DNA of 64,000 nucleotides from Harmothoe impar. Its lineage: Eukaryota; Annelida; Polychaeta; Phyllodocida; Polynoidae. The stretch is taken from contig OX381704.1 in the NCBI GenBank assembly GCA_947462335.1, forward strand, positions 23,328,442-23,392,441, in the 5' to 3' direction. Below, piece after piece: positions 36,921 to 49,100 of this stretch. Position 1 is the stretch's first letter. Every line of letters begins with the position of its first letter. The position numbers were made by a program, and so were the translations under genes. The notes beneath the pieces were generated by a model, which had not been told where the DNA came from, searched no databases, and was given only the letters and a program-made list of their open reading frames with translations.

Positions 36921-37727
36921 GGTGAGGTGTCTATGTGGAACTCTATAACGGCTCCCTGTCTCCCCCTGTCCTGAGGACATGGCGGGTGGTGGTGGGTGGC
37001 CCTGGTGTCCTAGTTGGCCCCCTCTGGTGTGTAGGGGTCCTTTGTGGTCACCCCATGCACCCTGTGTACCCTCCCCTCCAGGCTGACAGACAGACAGACA
37101 GCAGCACATAGTGTACTGCACATTACCCCATCTGCCCTGCCCAGGATGGTGTATATTGTGCTCTGGTAGACAATAGATGGGGTGGATGGCTGGGTGCCAG
37201 GCGAGCAGAGGCCAAATCTGGTACGTTGTATTATTAACATAGGATGGCACAGGATGAAGGATATACATGTACACAGGACATCATATACCAACTGTTTATG
37301 CATTGAGAACTATATTGGCATATTTATTTCTGGCAATAATATATGAATCAAGTATTTGTCTTAGAAAGATGGATATGACATCACAGTGTTTAAAATAAGG
37401 AAACTTTGATTTTTGTTGAATAGATGTATTATTAGAGGTCATTTTGTCAGAACATGTACACACAGTGTTGTACAATACTACGGTTCTTTAGTACAGGGCC
37501 CAGCAGGAGAGCACGTTTAAACAAAATACCAGGGTTTAGCGGGTCAGTTGTCTGATAACATCTAAAGAGCCTCCATGCTGTTGCTATTAGGCACATTGTT
37601 AAGGCTGAGATTGCTAACCCCAGGCACTGAGGCGGCCAGCAGGGGCTGGGGCAGTCCCTATTATACCTGCATTAACTCCCTCCTAGACTATATGTATAGG
37701 CCATGGTATTGTGCACCCCACCCCTAT

Positions 37728-37921
37728 AACCCCTTGAGGTCAACATAATTATAGTGTTATAATCGACTATATCCTTTGCCTTTGTTGTCATGATGCATTC
37801 ATCATTTCATGCAGCCCTGGCGATTAACTGGACAGTGCTGTTTTCATGCATGGTGCCGACAGTAAGCGGGTCCCCCAGGGGGTCTGAAGGTTAAAAATGA
37901 AAGCGTTCATTAAAGGGTCAA
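37728..37921. mobile_element. piggyBac-like MITE copy 14, degenerate
   Basis: Recognisable by TTGTTGTCATGATGCATTCA and CATTAAAGGGTCAA; the left end (TAACCCCTTGAGGTCAACAT) is diverged. Confidence 0.5.
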
Positions 37922-38070
37922 TACAACTTTAAAAGTACACCACAGTCCACAGCAGGTATCTACAGGTATACAATGTACATGATAAAGGTGGTCCTTAAAG
38001 GGTTAATACATTGTACAACTTTTTAAGGCACGCCACAGCAAGTATATACAGGTATACAATGCACATGATA
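37915..38070. repeat. Two-copy ~85-bp tandem duplication
   Basis: Both copies contain AAAGGGTyAATACA, an ACAACTTT run, CCACAGCA and ACAGGTATACAATGyACATG. The repeated unit starts with the MITE right end, so the duplication appears to have captured MITE sequence. Confidence 0.75.
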
Positions 38071-38100
38071 GAAGACCGACTGTTGCTATGCGTGTTTCTA

Positions 38101-38108
38101 TGACGTCA
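38101..38108. promoter_or_regulatory. Full CRE palindrome
   Basis: Exact TGACGTCA, followed within 20 bp by GTTGACGTGCA. A single 8-mer could be chance. Confidence 0.3.
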
Positions 38109-40780
38109 GCAGAAGTTGTGTACGTTGACGTGCAGGTTTGGAGGAGGCTGATCACGTGCAGAGGATGGTTTGAATCATTAATGCTACTTTTCCAAAGCTA
38201 GTGGCCATGGTCTTGGGTGGAGCTGGTTTTAAAGTCAAGTCACCCCAGAATAACACTGGAAGCACGAGCAGGGTTGAACAACATGCCAATCCAATTCACC
38301 CCAGCTGTAAAAGTAAATGTCAACGTTCCATTTAAAGGGGGCCTTAGCTATCTATGCCTATATCAGGCTACACTTATCTAGCTCGTAACGACGTGGGATC
38401 TATTCACAGATTTAATCAATCGCTATCGACCCGTGAACGTGTATAATATACCAAGTAAACTGGACCCTGGGTACACCTATATTTAGATAGATGTTTCAAA
38501 AAGACACATTCCTTTCCCTTGTGTAAGCCTTCACCAACGGCCTCGGGAATCGGTCATTAGGGCTCCCGTTCTGCTTCATTGTAGAAAATAAAGCCACCAA
38601 GTGGCATGTTCCGGTAGCACCGACTCAGCAAGTGCCGCACTAATTGTTATCATGATGATTGGGTCGCACCGGGTGACCTTAATTAATTGCCGTCCAAACG
38701 GCGGGGAAACTACGCCCTCTCACGAGGCTTTCTGGAACCAATCGGCTTATGATGCGGCTTAATACATATAACCCCCCCTCCCCCCTGCCACTCCCCTCCT
38801 CCCCGCTGTCACGGCTTTGGCTTTAAAGGACCAACGGTTCCTCCCCCTCACACCAACAACCCCCCCCCCCTCCTCCAGTACCCTCCCTCCATCGAACTTT
38901 ATAGTTATACAGCCTGAAAGTCGCAGCTCTTCTCACGGAAGCTATTACTGGTATTGATCTGGGAATTATTGGCATATTGCTATATAACCATACCAGAACC
39001 TTCATTCACTATGGCGGGATAATCTCCCCAGATTAGCGACTGTCGGCCTGTGTGGTGCCATGTTTGTATAGATGTGTGTGGACAGGGGATAAGTGGCACT
39101 AATCCGACGGAAGAGGAAATCCCCTCTTTCAAGTCTTTGAACGGGAAATGCTCATTTGCCAGGAACTAGTTAGTTTCCTATATTAGACCCTACCATATTA
39201 CATTAAAACCCATGTGTCTGTGAGCTTTACAGTGTATCCGGTAGTACAGGGACAGAGACAAGAGTATATTTTCAAAGACCGGTATTTTATATAAAATATT
39301 CGATCAAATATGAACTCAGCCTGTCAGGAATAGAAATATTCATCCAGACAGCGGCACAGCAGTCTCAAAGTGTCCCAGGCTGGGATGTGTATTGCCGGGG
39401 TGTATTGTGACGCCCAGAGCCCCTGTGGTGACCGGTACACTGAGAAAAGGAGAGGTACAGGGCCCCAGTGTAGGTTACATAACAGGCTGACGTAAGAGAT
39501 TGGAAAGATAAGCTGCTGTTGTGCCCTTCACTGTATCCTTCTTTCAAAGCTAACTAGGTTATGTACCGGTATACGTAACCTTGTCCCATTTCCATGATAA
39601 AAAGGCCCAGTATCTCTTATTCTAATGGAGTAGAGGAGTAACTCATTCCCCCATGTCCTGCTCACACCACATGACAAGTTACACAAGAGGCCCCCACTTG
39701 CACGTCCAGCTTTATCCACATCCATTGTTACTACCATCTCCAGCCGATGACGCACGCCGCCGACCAATCAATGAGCAGCAGGCACTACCATCTCCCCCGC
39801 AGGTCGCTGCTGCAGGGTGTGCATGCCGCTTCATAGCAAGGTGCTAACGCCACAGTGCAAGGTGTTGTGGTTGAGATGGCTTGCACACATTGGTAGTGTG
39901 GTCGGCAATTGTTTAATGCTCAGGTGCCAACTACAGAAAGGTCATTAACGCACAGTTATAGGTACCAGTACTACCCGTGGACACACCTGTCATCTGTGTC
40001 CAGCTTAATGCCTGGAGGGGTCAGAGTCCTACACTGGAGGAGAACCACCTGCGCCATAGAGACAGGTGTAAAACTTAACGTGGTGCTGGATTAACGCAGA
40101 CTCGTCATCATCATACCTGGATTAAAGTGGACCATTGCATGTGTTGGATACAGTAGCATCAGTTGTCAGGTGTTCCCATCACCTATCAGCACACCTGAGT
40201 TACCTGCAGCATCTACAGCTACCCCAGGTAAACACCCCCCCCCCACCCCTACCGCCGGCTAAAGGAGCAGTGCTATAGCTTATACCAGCGGTATTGGAAA
40301 TAGAAACATTTACTAAGTCTAACTCTAAGTGCAGGCGGCGGCTGTTATTGATATTTAAAGTGGCCTCCAAACGGTACATTGAGTTCCAGAATAGATCATT
40401 ACATGGCGTACCTACGCAGTTTGTCTGGCTGTAATACTGTATATAAACTACATCTCCAACCTTGTACTGTCATGGCTGGGGTGATATTGGATACCATAAT
40501 ACTGGATTTATATATATTGTATTCTTTTTTTTCTAGAGCAGCTCGACATAACAACTAGGGGAGTAGTGACGTAAATCGATACTTTATTCATTACACGAAT
40601 ACAGCCTGTCAAATAGGATTAGATTCTATCAGATTGACATTAGGCTAGTGCTGTACCAGCATCCATCCTGATCCAGGAGATAGTGATGTGACTTATGGGT
40701 GGGTGAAGAGATAGCCATGTGTAACTTGGGGGGAGGGGGAGGAGATAGTCATGTGACAATATCTGTGGAGATAGTCATGT

Positions 40781-40936
40781 TGAACGTTCACAAAAGATGT
40801 CACCGAATGAACAGTTCTTTGGCTTTAGTGACGAAACATTACCTGGGCCATACAAGGCAAGTTTATTAAATAAAGTTAATATAGAATGGGTGGGGGAACA
40901 TTCCCAAAATAGGTGACATCATTTGTGAACGTTCAC
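40781..40936. mobile_element. GAACGTTC MITE copy 4
   Basis: TGAACGTTCACAAAAGATGT at the left; GTGACATCATTTGTGAACGT at the right. A second GGGGGAACATTCCC inside suggests a nested or rearranged end. Confidence 0.65.
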
Positions 40937-42623
40937 AAATGAATGTGGCGGGACTCTGAGGTGATGGTTATGTGCAATCTTACAGACCACAAAACAATGT
41001 GGCTTGGGTATACGGTCATGGAAACACAAGTGGTAAGTCAACTATGACATCCCAATATTACACATAAACTGGAATGTATACCGTGTAGCCAATATTATTA
41101 CAACAAATAGGCCTGCCACATTCCTTACACATAAAGCGGATGTCAAGTCATAGTGGTCACTTCTAGTTATACAAGTACTCTGGTACTTAGTTCAGGGTAT
41201 GTGCTCACAGAATGATAGGGTAGTTTTTGACATGTCTAACATGACATGTGGTGATATGCTCCGAGTAGTACTAACACTATGTCATTATCTTTCCCCAATC
41301 AAGCTATATAGTAACATGTGGAACTAGTCACCAGAAGTATACACAGTAAATATGATATCAATCATTTGCAAAATTGGGACATAAATCTGACCCATAAAAA
41401 GAACATATGCACATCAGATAATATTTTCAAGAAGAGGGGCCAATTGTCTATATACATGTTGCAGCAATGATATAACAGAGAGGGACCTGCTTTGTGGATA
41501 TGGTATCTACCTGTTGCATGGTACTCAGGCCCTACTCCTCCCTCACCTGTTGAAGTTGTTCCCTCTATGACCCCCCCCCCCTCCTCACATGCACCCTTCC
41601 CCACTAGCAGCTCGTCCCTCGTTACATGTGCCTATTACCAGTTGTGTCGCCCAAGCACGCGAGGCTACATCTGATGTAACCATGGAAACGGAAGAATATA
41701 ACCTCCGTTCTCTGCCATATCTAACTAAAAAGTCACGAGTATTGCCACCGTTATGTCCCGGTATCTAACGTTACCGTTGTACCATGGAGGCAGTATTATC
41801 TCATAACTAAAACCACCCTAAATATTATAGACTAAACATCGACCATTATAACCATCACGGTGCACACATACCCGTCAGGGCTATTTACAGAAGCAAATAA
41901 TTATAAGAGTACCTTTTAGATCATGAGTCTATGATACATCGAGGAAAATGTATGATAAGCAATCTATTTTGCAATCTGCCTAATATAATAATAAAATAAC
42001 ACACTAACAAAATAATATAAGACAAGATGATGTCAGGTCTGTGAATGGGAAGTCCTCACTCCACCCTGATAGAGTGGATCACGTGGTATGACTAATGCCT
42101 CATGTATTGATGTTGTTGTGGGAACACCTAGAGGTACCCGGTAGCAGTTTGGGTATTACCTCCACACACAGATACATGCAGTGTCCCTAGGCCTTGATCA
42201 AAACATGCAGCACATCAAAGAGGTAGGACATATACTGCACCATACAGGTAGACCCTAGTACCTGAATAGACAGTCTTACAGGTGTGGAGGGCAGCAGCAG
42301 CAGGATAGGCCATGTTTATGTATGATATATGCGGCCTTATCTTGGCATGTGGTATGCAGTTATTTATACGGGCTCACACCTGAGGGGGAGTTTGTATATA
42401 ATACCTCAGTATATACACACAGGATCGTGTGTGACCATGTAGCCACAGTCTGTGTGCTGAGGGACAGGTGTTAGTGTGTGGGAGGGGGGGGGGGTGTCCA
42501 CCCATGGCTCATACACCCACACGATCACCTGTTCTCCTCCTGTGGCCTGTGCTCCAGGTGGTGGCTTAACATGGTGGGTATTAATGCCTCCTGGATCATA
42601 TTGGTATCCATATACCACACTCA

Positions 42624-42793
42624 TAAACATTTAAGGACCACCCAGTCCTCTGCCTTATATTGGCATAATGCATGAATGCAGTTATGATGTATTCATGCAT
42701 TCCTGACGAGTAGACTCACCAGGGCTTCATCCAAGCATCATGATAGCAAAGTGCATAGCACATTAACGCCCTATGCGCCCCTTAAAGGGTTAC
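42624..42793. mobile_element. piggyBac-like MITE copy 15
   Basis: Truncated left end (ACATTTAAGGACCACCCAGT), intact right end (TATGCGCCCCTTAAAGGGTTA), with GATGTATTCATGCATTCCTG inside. Confidence 0.7.
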
Positions 42794-45185
42794 ATGGGTA
42801 ATACCTTCTGTGGATCATGTTAGTACCCATATATCACATTCATAAGCAGTACACACCCACCTGGTTTCCCCCAGCTTACCCCAATTACTGTAGGGTCTAT
42901 GCAGTGTACCATGATGTATACATGTATACATGGGGGGGGGGGGGTGGGGGGGGGGGCACTTCCTGCACTGTAAGTAGAGTCAGGTGGGCGTGGTACTCAC
43001 GCCCTGTCTATGTATAGGCGTCGGGTATTTCTCACGGAATTGGATGCAATGAGGTTAGATATATATAGTGCCAGCAATTGTCTACTAGAAACATATATCG
43101 CGCCCACATGTTACTTAAACCGTCAGCAAGATGGTCTACCTGCCCCATTGTAAACACATCCGGTAGATGCTCATGTAGCACGCCCTACAGTGCTGTGATT
43201 GGAATACACATGCTAAATATACCGTGTATTTTTGCTTGAAGATTGAGGTAGGGTAACTATTTATATAGATGTACAGATTTAGCACTATACATCAGGGAGG
43301 TGTTTTAATTGAGCCACAAATAACTTATTGATTATGACTCTTACCCTGACAGGTAGAGACGAGTATACTACTCACATATTAAACGTACTATATATAGCCC
43401 ATCCTTCAGTACTGATCAGTGTTACCAGCCTCTACTGCCGCATATAGCACATCATGTATATTGTATGTACGTAGTTTTTGTTATTCTGGCCTGGAAAAGA
43501 TGTTGGGTTGGGATTTGATTACCGGTAATACTACTGGAAGGATATACCCTGGTACATGTGTTCATTCTATTTCAATTCAGCTGATGATTGGCAATATCCC
43601 ATGCACTGATATGACATCTCTATATTCTCCTTTGTCCTTTTGTGTTAGATTACATACTGTGACATAGTTGTTTTTCCATCATAGTATTAAATGATTGCTT
43701 CTTTGTCCTTCTACACAGCACCCTACCGAGGTCCCGCAAGAGACTCGAGTATAAGTTCAGGTAGTTGTCCTCAGTACGGTGGTCAATCTAAAACATTAAC
43801 TTGGCTTCCATTAAGTAATTAAATCTGAAATGCACGCTTTAACTCTTCGGGATAATTGCTTGTTTTATCTGGTATTTAAAAAAAAGTTAATGAAATGGCA
43901 GGCCAAGTTGTGATGATTGACGACCATAGAAGTGACCCCTACATCATGCTAAGTGCTCTCTTCATTATGAATGCACAACTTTTGTGTTGCTTCCCTCATT
44001 TTAATGTTAACAGTTTCCATCATTGTTCCCCTCCACCCATTCAAGGATATTTTTTACTTTTTCATTATCATAATTTAGATGGCAGATTATCACTAAACTT
44101 ATTGTTATTATTCATTTCAAGGATATATTAATGTTTCAATATACTAGCCATATGACAGTTTGAGTATAATTTGTTTGCCATCAATTTTTATTCAGGATAT
44201 TTCATTCCGTTAATCCAAGAATGAAAGAACTTTATTTGGTATTTGTTGTGCTTTTTTCCATTCTTAGTGATGACTCGTACCACGGCGGCACTTCCTCTAC
44301 GTTAAATTTCTGACACATGAGACAAGGCGGGGGGCTGCAGTGAGTCAACATCCACCTGGTTTTGGTCACTAATACAAGAAAAACTAAAATATAAACCCCG
44401 CCAGTGGTTTTGTATGAATTTGTGGTTATGGCCTGTCAGAACCCCCGTTGTGATATAAAAGGTCCCCTGGCCCATTAGTGTATGTCAGTGTCACCTACAG
44501 AATGATATAACTTCAATAAAAGCTAAGGAGTGCCCCCCACCCCCAACTCAGCATGGACTCGTGCAAGATACTGCAGCATGTCATACAACGACCCCTGATA
44601 TATTTGTACTATAATTCTCTTTTTAATTCCGTTTATATCCATTTTGGATTGTCTGCAGATTGGATTGTAGGTTTTGTTGAAAACATGGACAATGCTGCCA
44701 ACTTAGATCCTGCATCGTGAGAGCCTGCTTGTGTGGTGATGATGAGAGTGTGGATTTTATTTGTTGCCCTCATATACATGTATTTTATAGCAACGACTTC
44801 TGGATGATATTCTGCTGATATTCACATGTAGAAGAAATCCTGAGAAACCAATCAAATTCAGACGACTTCACCCATACTGATAATACCCTTTCCTGAGATC
44901 CTCGAGTTCTTCCTCGATGTGAAGTTGTTATTCCTTTTCATGTTGCGAAACACCTACCATATAGGTAGACATAGAAGACCTCCATGCAGGGACCTCCATT
45001 TGAAGTTTTCTTTTGAGATTGACCACATTTGTCCCTGCCTTCTTATCATCTTCAATTGATCCCATTGTGTCGAACTGTGAGACTTGCATTGTGTTGAACC
45101 CTGAGCTTATTATACTGTGTAGAACTGAGAGATTTAAACCGTGTAGAACTGTGTACTTATACCATGTCTGTTTGTGTCTTTGCAG

Positions 45186-46770
45186 TGAGGGCGGCAGCGG
45201 CCCCCCACCTACAGCGGCCAGACTCGGCACGCCCTCCCTCAAGGAGCGCTCCAGCTCGGTGGGCGCGCCCCCTATCGACAGCCAGCCGCGTCATGGCGGC
45301 CCTCAGGTGATCCGGCAGCAGAGTGTCAGCAGCACCAACAGCGCCACCACCGGGCGTCTGCAGCGGCAGCGCTCCTACAAGCGGAACGAGGATGACGAGA
45401 AACTAAAGAAGTCACGAGCCTGGGCCAACGCCTACGAGCTATCACAGGACCTCCACGAGAAGCAGCTGGAGATGCTAGAGCGCAAATATGGTGGCCACGT
45501 GAGAGCCCGGCGCGCCGCCCGCGTCATCCAGCAAGCGTTCCGCCAGTACTGCATGAACAAGAACTTTGAGAAGCTACGCAGTGTGGCCGGAGAGAAGAGG
45601 CTGTCTCGGCGCTTTGCTGAGCTGCAGCGGAGTAACACCATCTGGACGGACATGGTGGTGGACAGTGGCTACGGTGTGGGGCTAGACGTACATGTGCAGC
45701 ACCAGCAGTTCATGCACAGTGAGAAGATGGGGGTCACCCGCAGCGGCACCATGGAGGATAACCTCAACCAGAACAGTGTGGACGGCCAGGGAGGACGCTC
45801 CCGCCTCCAGAAGTCTTACAGTCTCAACATGACCTCCCATACCTTGATGCAGGACGCCATCGCCTACCGCCAGCAGCGGCGGCCACTCCAGCGCTCACTC
45901 GGCCTGGACCTCAGCTCTATCAAAGAAGCCGCCAAGAAGCAGGGCAGTAAGTCCGCTAAGTCCCCCGGGAAGGTTCTAGAACCCTCCCCGGAGGAGACGA
46001 ACAATAACCGCAACTCCTACCCGGAGATGAACGACAGCAGTGCGAGTGACTCGCCCCAGGAGACACCGGTGGAGGCCTCGGTGGACCTGCCCAGTGTGAA
46101 CTTTGAGAACTTGTTGGAGAGCAAGGAGACAGACATCCTCAATGACAGCTTCCACAGCGACAGCAGCCAGGACGCGGCCGGCGGCGGTGCACCCACCTCC
46201 GGTCCCGGCTCAGGCAAGTTCTCGTCCTTCCAGTCGCTGCACGACCACGCAGGTAGTGGAGACGAGCTGGACGCTCCCGATACGATCCCCCACCACCACC
46301 ACCACCACCATCATCAACAACATCACCGGCACCACCACCACCACCACTATCAACAACAACAGCAACAACAAAGGACTAGCACTCAGTGCACCAACAACTA
46401 CAGTGGGGAGCACGATGTGACCATTAGGGTAGACGATGCCGACTGTCGGTACGCCGACGGTAGCGTACTCACCGGAAGTGACAGTGACCGCACGCCGACC
46501 CAGGAGGACGGCGAGTTTAAGGTCTATGCCAACACGCCTGTGCGGCTCCGCAAGAAAAAAAGTGCCAACCATTCTAGTAGCAGTAGCAGCAGTAGTTTAG
46601 TGGACAATAGTGGGAGCGGTGCTGGAGGCAGTACAGGGAACCAGTGTTACTCCACATCCTCCTTACCGCCTCAATCTGCACCCACAGGACAACAACAACA
46701 AACCCCCACTCCCCAACAACACCAACAGTATCAACAACAATTACAACAACAGTACCAACAGCAATTACTA

Positions 46771-46801
<31 letters not shown>

Positions 46802-47225
46802 TGAATGGTGTTCACTACGAGGTGGAGGTGGTGGACGGTGCTGGAGGAGAGGACTACATGGCGCAGGCCCAGAGGTACGCTCAGGCAGCCCAAGGCGCCA
46901 CCAAGATGTCCCCGGAGGCCTCCCCCATCTGGAAACGTAAGAGCCAGTTGGGGGTGAACGGTGCCCCCACACCTGAGGACGCCAAGCGCATGAGCAACAT
47001 ATCAGAGGCCAGTGAGCCTGAGAGCCTGGACGGGCGGGAGGGCCTGAGCAGCTCGACCAGCTCGGAGACAGCGAGTCTGTGCAGTGACAGCGGGCCGGGG
47101 GGCTACCACCGGTCGCTGCCCTCCCACAGCCACAAGGACTCACCTCCCACCCACCAGCCTCAGATCAAGATCACCGACCGGCAACGCAAGCGCCTCTACC
47201 GCATAGGCCTCAACCTCTTTAACAA
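45186..47225 (+). CDS. IQSEC: IQSEC large exon: IQ motif and low-complexity region
   Basis: About 680 codons, acceptor TGTCTTTGCAG at 45185, donor AA/GTAAGT after 47225. The open frame runs upstream of the acceptor into the intron but has no ATG there, so this exon must be spliced to earlier coding sequence. A conserved block ([20 protein letters not shown], then [20 protein letters not shown]) is the family signature directly before and across the calmodulin-binding IQ motif; the Ile-Gln pair is at 45526-45531. Later parts are disordered: His run from 46291, CAA/CAG Gln tracts near 46349-46374 and 46687-46802, Ser run near 46573-46600. The exon closes with [14 protein letters not shown], which leads into the Sec7 domain. 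BRAG proteins are Arf-GEFs; apo-calmodulin binding at the IQ motif makes them Ca2+-responsive. Identification is firm. Confidence 0.95.
46291..46374 (+). repeat. In-frame poly-His/poly-Gln tract
   Basis: Within the large IQSEC exon, CAC/CAT codons encode two His runs separated by a short QQHHR stretch, followed by CAA/CAG codons encoding about seven Gln. A second CAA/CAG tract runs at 46687-46802. The frame stays open throughout. Codons are mixed rather than pure, which usually slows repeat-length change. Mammalian IQSEC proteins also carry His-rich stretches, but placement here is not necessarily homologous. Confidence 0.9.
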
Positions 47226-47282
47226 GTAAGTCTACTCACAGTATAACCTCCTATTGTATCAGACCATTGTCAGTGTACAGCA

Positions 47283-47338
47283 CTACGACGAAAGGGCATA
47301 GTGTATATCAAACACTATTCTGCCTATTAAGGGTTAAG
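47283..47338. mobile_element. piggyBac-like MITE copy 16, right-end fragment
   Basis: ACGACGAAAGGGCATAGTG to CTGCCTATTAAGGGTTAA. Lies about 60 bp past the donor of the large IQSEC exon. Confidence 0.65.
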
Positions 47339-47788
47339 ATGTCGCCTACTCTGACAATGTACAGCCATGTAATTTCAACTTTAGTGAATAAACACATAGG
47401 ACAGTGCGTGGGTGGCACACAATGACGCATGGGGCATTATAAGACTTAATTATCACAACATGAAATGATTGGTCTTACAGCTACACTGTAATATCTCAAC
47501 CCTTGCACCCTCGTCATAGCCATGTATTGTGACAATAGGGAATGTTGTGCGAACCCTGGACCCTGTGCGGACCTTTGTACCCCCACCCACACACCTTGGT
47601 ATGACATCCGGGTAGTGGGGACAGTAATTGGCACTGGTAGGGGATCCTGGCAGCAGTAATTCTACTACTATACACCATTATAATAACCTCCCCTACTATT
47701 CCCATTAAGTTACGCTGGGCCTTTCTCAGAATTTGAGGGTGTCCTGTTCCCCCGTTGTCACCAGGACTATACAGGCTGTCATATCGGG

Positions 47789-48017
47789 TTAAGCATTCAA
47801 GGGTCGCATAGTACTTTAATGTCCTTTATTGTCATGATGCTTGAATGCCGCCCTGGCGAGTCTGCTCGCCAGGGCGGCATTCAAGCATCATGCCGACCCT
47901 TCGGGAGTGTATTAACCCCGTAGAGTCAGCATGATACTTGGATGCAGCGCTGCATTCATGCATCATGACGGAAAAGGCCATACCACAGTAAAGCATTGTG
48001 CGTTCCTTCAATGGTTA
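47789..48017. mobile_element. piggyBac-like MITE copy 17, perfect hairpin
   Basis: TTAAGCATTCAAGGGTCGCAT at the left, degenerate GCGTTCCTTCAATGGTTA at the right. Contains an uninterrupted 28-bp inverted repeat at 47833-47860 and 47865-47892 around loop TCTG. Intronic, in the IQSEC gene. Confidence 0.8.
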
Positions 48018-48419
48018 GGGTCCGGCCTGGGGCAGTGACGCACTGTCCCAGTAACAAGGGGTGAATCATCAGGGAGTCCCATTTCGGTTATTCCCCCCAA
48101 AACATGTTTACAAGTGTTAGGGTGGTGTGTGATACCACACCTAATGATGGGGGTCAGATACAACAACATGAGTTAGCCAGTCAAGAATCTCAAAAACCTA
48201 CATCCGCTCTTTAATCTTATATCCCTTGATAAGGGGCTTCCTGCCTAGAAGCACTATGTAGCAAATTAGGGGCGGGGTGGGTGAGATGCTGAGTCTATGT
48301 AGATAATACCCCATGATTCATTATTGTAGTGTGGCATGTCTCATTATCGTTAACACTAGACAAGTAATCAATACACCAGATAGACATGTGATTGTGTAAC
48401 GTGAGTATGAACCTTAAGG

Positions 48420-48610
48420 CAGGATGTTAATTAATAAACAACAGCAAAATGTGATACAAAGTAGTGTCTAGATGATGAATGACCCGCTGGCAAATAGTAA
48501 ACATCAACAAAATGTAAAATGTGTTACAAAGTTATGTTCAGATAATGAATGGCAGGATGGCAAGATAGGAGAAAAAAGTAATACAAAAATGTACAATATG
48601 ATGTTCAGAT
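48420..48610. repeat. Degenerate ~70-bp tandem repeat, IQSEC intron
   Basis: Three diverged units share AACAnCAAAATGTnATACAAA followed by GTnTnnAGATnATGAATG. In the intron between the large exon and the first Sec7 exon. Confidence 0.7.
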
Positions 48611-48876
48611 AGCGATGGTACTGTAAGTGTATATCATTGTTCTGGGCGCCTGGTAACACACTGTGTGTAGTATTTGGTGTAGATGATATGTACTAAGTGA
48701 CCGTGCTAATGAGGCCTATATAAGTAGACCTTGGTACACAGGGGGTTTATACATAATACAACCATGTCAGGCTGTCTGACACACCATTAGTTAGACGTGT
48801 AGATGAGGAACGAGCTGCTCTCATACATTAACACCACGCTATTCTACTGTACTGGTAGCAGCAGCCATTGACATTT

Positions 48877-49100
48877 TTAATAAACACATAGTGCTTTAAT
48901 GTGCTATGCCCTTTGTTGTAATGATGTATCCCTGGCGAGTAACTCGCCAGCGCTGCATTCATGTATCATGCCCTATTGGTTTGATAAACGTCTGCATTGT
49001 GCACTGATTTAATAGGTGCCTGTGAAGCATCGCATCAGTGCATCATGACGACAAATGTCGCTTCAAACTTTCATGCATCATGCCATCATTCAATGGTTAA
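48877..49100. mobile_element. piggyBac-like MITE copy 18, next to the Sec7 exon
   Basis: TTAATAAACACATAGTGCTT at the left and CATTCAATGGTTAA at the right, with GCGAGTAACTCGCCAGCGCT inside. It ends about 50 bp upstream of the splice acceptor at 49150. Confidence 0.75.

Larger units (their letters stand above)
11255..45185 (+). other. Inferred ~34-kb intron of IQSEC, transposon-rich
   Basis: Between the two phase-matched coding exons I find no other convincing exon. Outside the repeats listed separately, the sub-stretches 11.8-13.1, 15.7-17.4, 17.6-19.3, 22.5-23.8, 24.1-26.8, 28.2-29.6, 30.8-32.6, 34.7-36.4, 38.1-40.7 and 42.8-45.1 kb hold only short frames without homology. The longest are 31046-31519 (+) and 25534-25124 (-). 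Long G or C runs are frequent. Additional short exons cannot be excluded by eye. Confidence 0.45.

Noticed and set aside
36636..37274. 212-codon minus-strand frame with repeated KIPLTKG-like units
   Set aside because: It is the ~33-bp minisatellite of the CCCGGGG element read in phase, running past the element into unrelated sequence.
45013..45185. Upstream extension of the 738-codon frame as the start of the IQSEC protein
   Set aside because: The frame begins at a TTG, has no ATG before the acceptor at 45185, and the composition changes sharply at 45186. It is intron read-through.
46574..47143. 189-codon minus-strand frame
   Set aside because: Antisense shadow of the GC-rich IQSEC exon; Val/Thr-rich because it reads the CAA/CAG tracts backwards.
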